Shown here one piece after another: positions 58,891 to 64,000 of a stretch of 64,000 nucleotides of DNA. The position numbers and the translations under genes are program-made. How positions within the stretch are numbered: the first letter of the stretch is position 1; every line of letters begins with the position of its first letter. Source of the DNA: Rhabdophis nuchalis (Eukaryota > Chordata > Lepidosauria > Squamata > Natricidae); NCBI GenBank assembly GCA_039707465.1, contig CM077648.1, forward strand, positions 29,515,119 to 29,579,118, in the 5' to 3' direction. The notes below the pieces were generated by a model, which saw only the letters and a program-made list of their open reading frames with translations, did not search any database and was not told where the DNA came from.

Positions 58891-59147
58891 TGTTAAAAAA
58901 GTCTGCTTACTAATGATTTAGTACTGCAATATTCTGAAGTTTGGATGGAATGGAACATACAAAAGCATCTAATTGATAGGATAAACATACAAATTTTGAA
59001 TCGACTTTTCAAATTTCCAGCAAAATTCTGATTTCCCTGATTGTTAGAATCAACTGAAAAACATTTTTGATTCCATGTTTTGAAGGAATTGGAGCAACAG
59101 TTGGATTTTATAAATGTAAACAGCTTAAAATAGGTAAAAGTAATATA

Positions 59148-59665
59148 TACAATATACAATAGCAGAATTGGAAGGGACCTTGTAGGTGTTCTAGTCCAAT
59201 CCCCTGCCTAGGCAGGAGCCTTATACCGTTTCAGACAAATGGTTATCCAACATCTTCTTGAAGACTTCCAGTGTTGGGGCATTCACAACTTCTGGAGGCA
59301 AGCTGTTCCACTGACTAATTGTTCTGTTAGGAAATTTCTCCTCAGTTCTAAGTTGCTTGTCTCCTTGATTAGCTTCCACCCATTGCTTTTCGTTCTACCC
59401 TCAGGTGCCTTGGTGAATAGCTTGACTCCCTCTTCTTTGTGGCAACCCCTGAGATATTGGAACACTGCTATCATGTCTCCCCTGGTCCTTCTCATTAAAC
59501 TAGACATACCCAGTTCCTGCAACCATCTTCATATGTTTTAGCTTCCAGTCCCCTGATCATCTTTGTTGCTCTTCTCTGCACTCTTTCTAGAGTCGCCACA
59601 ACTTTTCTACATCATGGCAACCAAAACTGAATGCAGTGTCCCAAGTGTGGCCTAATAAAATATTG
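59148..59665 (-). repeat. CR1 LINE fragment
   Basis: TTGGAAGGGACCTTGTAGGT, TCCAATCCCCTGC and a minus-strand frame with [20 protein letters not shown] and GRTKSNGWKLIKETSNLELR, homologous to the copy at 13246-13960. Starts about 250 bp after the FBXW7 polyadenylation signal. Confidence 0.88.
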
Positions 59666-61085
59666 AATATTTTCCTGCATGATCTACAAATGAACATAGC
59701 AATAAGGACTCCCCTTTCTGACATCATAATTACCTAAGGCAATTAGAATAAAAAATGTTAATCAAAAGTACCAAAAATATGTGTGTAAACTGGAAAAGTA
59801 CGATATTGACAGGTCAAATATGGTTCAGTACTAGTTATTGTTAAAGTGATGTATGTTGGTACAAAAAAGGCTAATTTCATAGTAATTGGTAATGAATAAG
59901 AAAGAAATCTTGGAAACACAACTAGTAGCTCAATGAAAACAAAGTAGTACGCAGCTTCTGTGCAAAGAACAAATATTTCGGAGGTAAGTAGAAATGGAAA
60001 TATAACAATTTTTATTACACATTTAACCAGATCTAGAATAGTTCTTTTAAAACATTGAGATATTGTAGAGAAAATTGCAAAAAGGCACAATAATCCATAG
60101 AGCGGTGTTGCTCCACTATGATGATTTTGGATTAGAAAAGGGGATTAGAAAAGGTGCAGCAAGCAAAGGGACAGGAAATTCCACATGATTAGAAGATTGG
60201 TATATAGAACCTTTTTCCCTTGAAAAGCAGAATAAAACATTGGATCACTAACTCAAGCTGCATTCTGGATGATTCCATATGGATAAAAACAACTTCTTTG
60301 TATCATGAGTTTTAATAACAGCTATCAAAAGGAAGTTACAATTCATAGGGAATAGCCCTATTAGTAGTTTCTATTTATTGCATGTAAGTTGATATGCTGT
60401 ACTTTTGATATGCTTTTTATTGCCTAAGACTCAAGGTTGTTCATAACAAATGAACAGCAAAATATACTTTACAGAATCTCTGTCAAACTAAAAGCTGCCC
60501 TATCACCAAATAGGGAAAATGTCCTGCAAATTTGATAGTCATCCAGGAAATAATGGGATATTCCTCACCATAGAAAGCTATTTGGAATTTATGGGGAGCC
60601 ACAAAAAAGGTCCGTTGGCAGATTCCTATCCCCATTTGATAATGGGCAACATCTTTCAGTATTCCTTTTTTTAATACTTGAGATGGGCTGACTCTTACCT
60701 TGAGAATGAACTTCACATATTTCTTCTAGTTACTAGTTATTAGAAAATTATAATAAAATACTAAAATCTGTAATTCAGAAACTCGCATCAATAATATTCA
60801 GTTTAATGAAAAATAAGGACAAGATAAAGAGCATAAAGTAAATAACAATATAATGAAAAAGGAGTTTTATAAGCTTGCTATTTTTTTCACTTGGGGAAAA
60901 TCATCATACAATATCTAGGAAGTATAATAGGTTCTACCATTACCACAAGAAGCTAATTTGGAATTTTTGGAGATAGGAGGAAATGTCTACAGTCTTGAAG
61001 AAAATAATTGGAATTTGCACTAAATCTAAGGGGTAATTAAAACACTGCAATATAATATTGAAAATTATTTCAATCCTCTCTATAT

Positions 61086-61086
<1 letters not shown>
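59666..61086. other. Downstream flank, first part
   Basis: AT-rich DNA without recognised genes or repeats. Confidence 0.6.

Positions 61087-61118
<32 letters not shown>
61087..61118. repeat. (CA)n microsatellite
   Basis: Sixteen CA units. Confidence 0.98.
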
Positions 61119-61120
<2 letters not shown>

Positions 61121-61442
61121 GAATTAGTTGGAACAAATAACAAGGGTGATTAGTCCATATTGTGATATTCATGTTCATGCCTACAAATAGTATGAGTGGA
61201 CTTAAATAATTAGAAATGTCTGTCTATAGACACATGGGAAAATTATTTCACTACATTATAATCTTTGTCATATGAGCATAAAGGTAAAGAATAGTATTTT
61301 ATTTTATTTTGTTCTATTAGTTTTCCTTCCAATTTTGTCATGGAAAAGAAATTTGAAATTGAATAAACAAGAGGGTAGAAACAATGCAAAGATCAAAACT
61401 AAAGTTAAGTCACTAATGTTAACAAAAGATTTTTTATATATA

Positions 61443-61711
61443 CCATATTTTTTGAACTATAAGACGCACCTAGCTTTTGGGGAGGAAAACAAGAAAAGAA
61501 ATCTGCCTCCCAACATCCATCTGGTATTCATCTGGCCCGTTTGCCGCCATCCATTCACCACTGCCGCCGCCAGTTTAGCATGGCCCATTCTTGAACAGCT
61601 GTTCAGCACTGCACCAACCCTTCCCCCCACCGCAATATTCCCTGTATAAGACACAGACTTTTCCACCCACTTTTTGGAGGAGAGGTGCATGTTATACGCC
61701 AAAAAATATGG
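61443..61711. mobile_element. TA-flanked MITE, CCATATTTTTTG...CAAAAAATATGG ends
   Basis: Left end CCATATTTTTTGAACTATAA then GACGCACC, right end GGTGCATGTTATACGCCAAA then AAATATGG, TA on both sides. Shares its ends with the elements at 360-642 and 37939-39803. Confidence 0.8.
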
Positions 61712-64000
61712 TACATACACACAAACATTTTTGTAGAATTATTTAAGGTATAGAATTGGGCTAGATGCAATAATTCAATAAATCTCAAGGATGGGAAAAT
61801 GAATGTTATAATACAGTCATTTCACCCTGATTCCTACCTGCCTGATAATATAATATACAGAATTTTTACTTTAGCCTAATGCAATTAGATACTTTAGGTA
61901 TGCCTTCTTAAAATAGTTCCCAAATATAAATTTTCCAAATTCCCAATGAACAGTTTATTCCCAATAAACAGGTAAACCTTAACTGAATTTGAATCTGAAA
62001 AAGCAAGAAATGTTCAATAACACTTTGTAAAAATACATCATGTTTCTAGCAGGCACTGATACCAATATTCCACAACAGTATTAGATTTCCCAAAAATCAA
62101 CTATAAATACTTTCTTTTGTTTAGATGAATAAATATATACACAAGCTATCATGTGCTGCAAACTGCTACACTAAAAGTCTTAAAATGGATTTAATTTGGG
62201 AAAACCTTAAATTTCAAAAGTCTTTTGTTCAATGTATTGCCTTTCTGACTACATGTGTAGGTAAAATTGTATTTCAATGCTACCTTCATATTTCAAAGTT
62301 GCTTGAATTTTATTCCCAACAAACTTCTGTTTTGGCCAGAAATACAATGTACTTTTAAAAAGTACATGGATGAATATCCATGAATATGGATGTCTGCATT
62401 TAACCTGACATTATGTCATTTGTTGGTTTGATATTTCAGCAAGCACATAATATACATGGAATAAACTGACAGCTTGGAGGCTCTATAACAGCTGAAGTAA
62501 AGCAGTAACTCCTGGATATGTCTATAAACAGTTGCTATCTTTCTGATATTCATTTCAGTTGTGGGGTGAAATTCAAATTTTATATTTAGTCATTGAAAGG
62601 TTTGAACGGATTAATACGATAATTTTAAGCTTTGTGGCTTCATGATTCTTATCTTTGCACACATTTTTTACACACATTTACAGGTTTTTTCTGAAGGTAT
62701 ATGTTGCTAATTTAAAACTGCTGTTTAATGGACTGCTAACAGTAATAAGTTAATGGTTTATGAGAGTATTTTGCTTTGACAAAGTCAATTTTGCTATTTA
62801 AAATGAGATCAAGCATATAAAAGTACCTCTCCTTATATCATTCGCATGCAATATATGGAAACCTTTTATTTTCACAATTCATTCAAAGTATGAAAAATCA
62901 CAATAGTAACTTAAGGTTGAAATAATTTTTAAGGTGAAAATTAAGTTTGCAGAAAATATATTTTAAGATTTTGAATTTTGAAATACTTCCTCGTTTGAGA
63001 GAAAAGGCCTTGTAATTATCAGTTAAAACAGTTTGGGTAATTGACAAAAAGTCAATTAATTTTCAACTATGCTTTAACTATTCTCTGCTGCCCAGAATTT
63101 TAATGTTTTTATTTATTTGGTGACTTCTGCTCAGTGTTGAATCCTGGGAACTGCTTGCACAAGTCCTTCCAACCCCTGCAACTAAACTCGGCTCTTTGCA
63201 AAACTTTGAGAAATTTTCTGCTGATCAGACTTCAAGTATATACAATACATGATCAATTAGTCTATAAGAGACTAACTAATAAGCACAAATCAACTCTCTT
63301 AATAAAAGCAGAATACAAATACTCTTGATTGTTCACTTTTCACTGCATAGAATTACTGGGCTACTGATCTTTGCCAGACACAATCCCTAAAGGCACATGT
63401 TGCTATAGTGGAAACATTTCCATTATTTTGGGCTATTATCATTAGCATCTTGGGCTAAATCACGGAACCTCATCTTAGCAGTTAGGTTTCCCCCTACAAT
63501 TATATATGAGGCATTATTATTCACAGTAGGAAATATATTTCTCTAATTCACTTCATAAAAGTTTGATCTGAGAATGCTGGCTTTATTGGAGCAGCTATGT
63601 TAATAAGTAATGAAACCAAAATGTTTATATTCCAGTTGCGTATATGAGAGCCCTGAATTACCATAAAATCATACCTAAGCAACTTCAATTTGAAGATGCT
63701 AAAAATCAATGGTTTTATATCACTCCCAAGTCTTCCCTTTTTTCTCAACAAGAGAAGAAACATTATTCAAATTTGAGCAGTAACTATTTACAATATATTC
63801 AACACTTCCTAAGTGCAAGATTCCTGCATAAATAAAACATCTAATTTGGATAAATATCAGTACTTGTAGCTAACCATCCACCAATGTTCCATGAAGTAAA
63901 GGAGCTACTACATCAATTTGAAAATTTTATTGACTTTTTTGCCATACAAAACAAAATTTTGAAGGGGTGCAAGATTAACAGTCAAACATCCAACATATAA
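61712..64000. other. Downstream flank, last part
   Basis: AT-rich DNA; short open frames have no family resemblance. No neighbouring gene is reached within the window. Confidence 0.6.

Overview
The window is vertebrate nuclear DNA, most likely from a squamate reptile and probably a snake. It contains most of one protein-coding gene, FBXW7 (F-box/WD-repeat protein 7, the substrate receptor of an SCF ubiquitin ligase), on the + strand. The squamate assignment rests on the interspersed repeats: tRNA-headed Sauria-type SINEs ending in CCTTTACCTTTA, CR1/L2-type LINE fragments, MIR-like CORE-SINEs, a Penelope-like element and many TA-flanked or 8-bp-flanked MITEs.

Layout. 1-20.3 kb: non-coding DNA upstream of the FBXW7-beta first exon, presumably the large first intron of the alpha isoform, studded with MITEs, SINEs and CR1/L2 fragments. 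20.3-20.94 kb: CpG-enriched promoter-proximal region and the beta-specific first coding exon. 23.56-57.33 kb: ten common coding exons, all with GT-AG junctions and compatible phases. 57.34-about 58.9 kb: 3' UTR with a polyadenylation signal and conserved-looking microRNA seed matches. 58.9-64 kb: flanking DNA with a CR1 fragment and a MITE, no gene recognised.

Joining the beta first exon (20682-20942) to exons 23558-23640, 26805-26946, 30360-30494, 41996-42119, 42645-42781, 44964-45077, 47813-47994, 49151-49376, 53395-53605 and 57066-57334 gives 1884 nt, that is 627 codons plus a stop, the same length as mammalian FBXW7 beta. The F-box, the dimerisation region and all eight WD40 blades are present, and the three arginines that bind phosphodegrons (alpha numbering R465, R479, R505) are intact. 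The alpha first exon is not in the window as far as I can see, and I could not recognise a gamma first exon.

The most unusual part is the 11.5-kb intron at 30.5-42.0 kb, which holds a nested transposon cluster (about 34.9-41.8 kb). A Penelope-like retroelement on the minus strand, with a hammerhead-ribozyme-like core in its terminal repeat and a second inverted terminal copy, is interrupted by an L2-type LINE, a Tigger-like MITE with long internal hairpins, and a 1.87-kb TA-flanked element. That last element carries a GC-rich 170-bp tandem array in which every unit is itself a long palindrome, followed by a 450-bp polypurine tract. The very long reading frames in this block (up to 650 codons) are artefacts of stop-poor repeats. 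A second foldback transposon of the hAT type, with a perfect 8-bp target duplication, lies in the last intron (55.3-56.9 kb).
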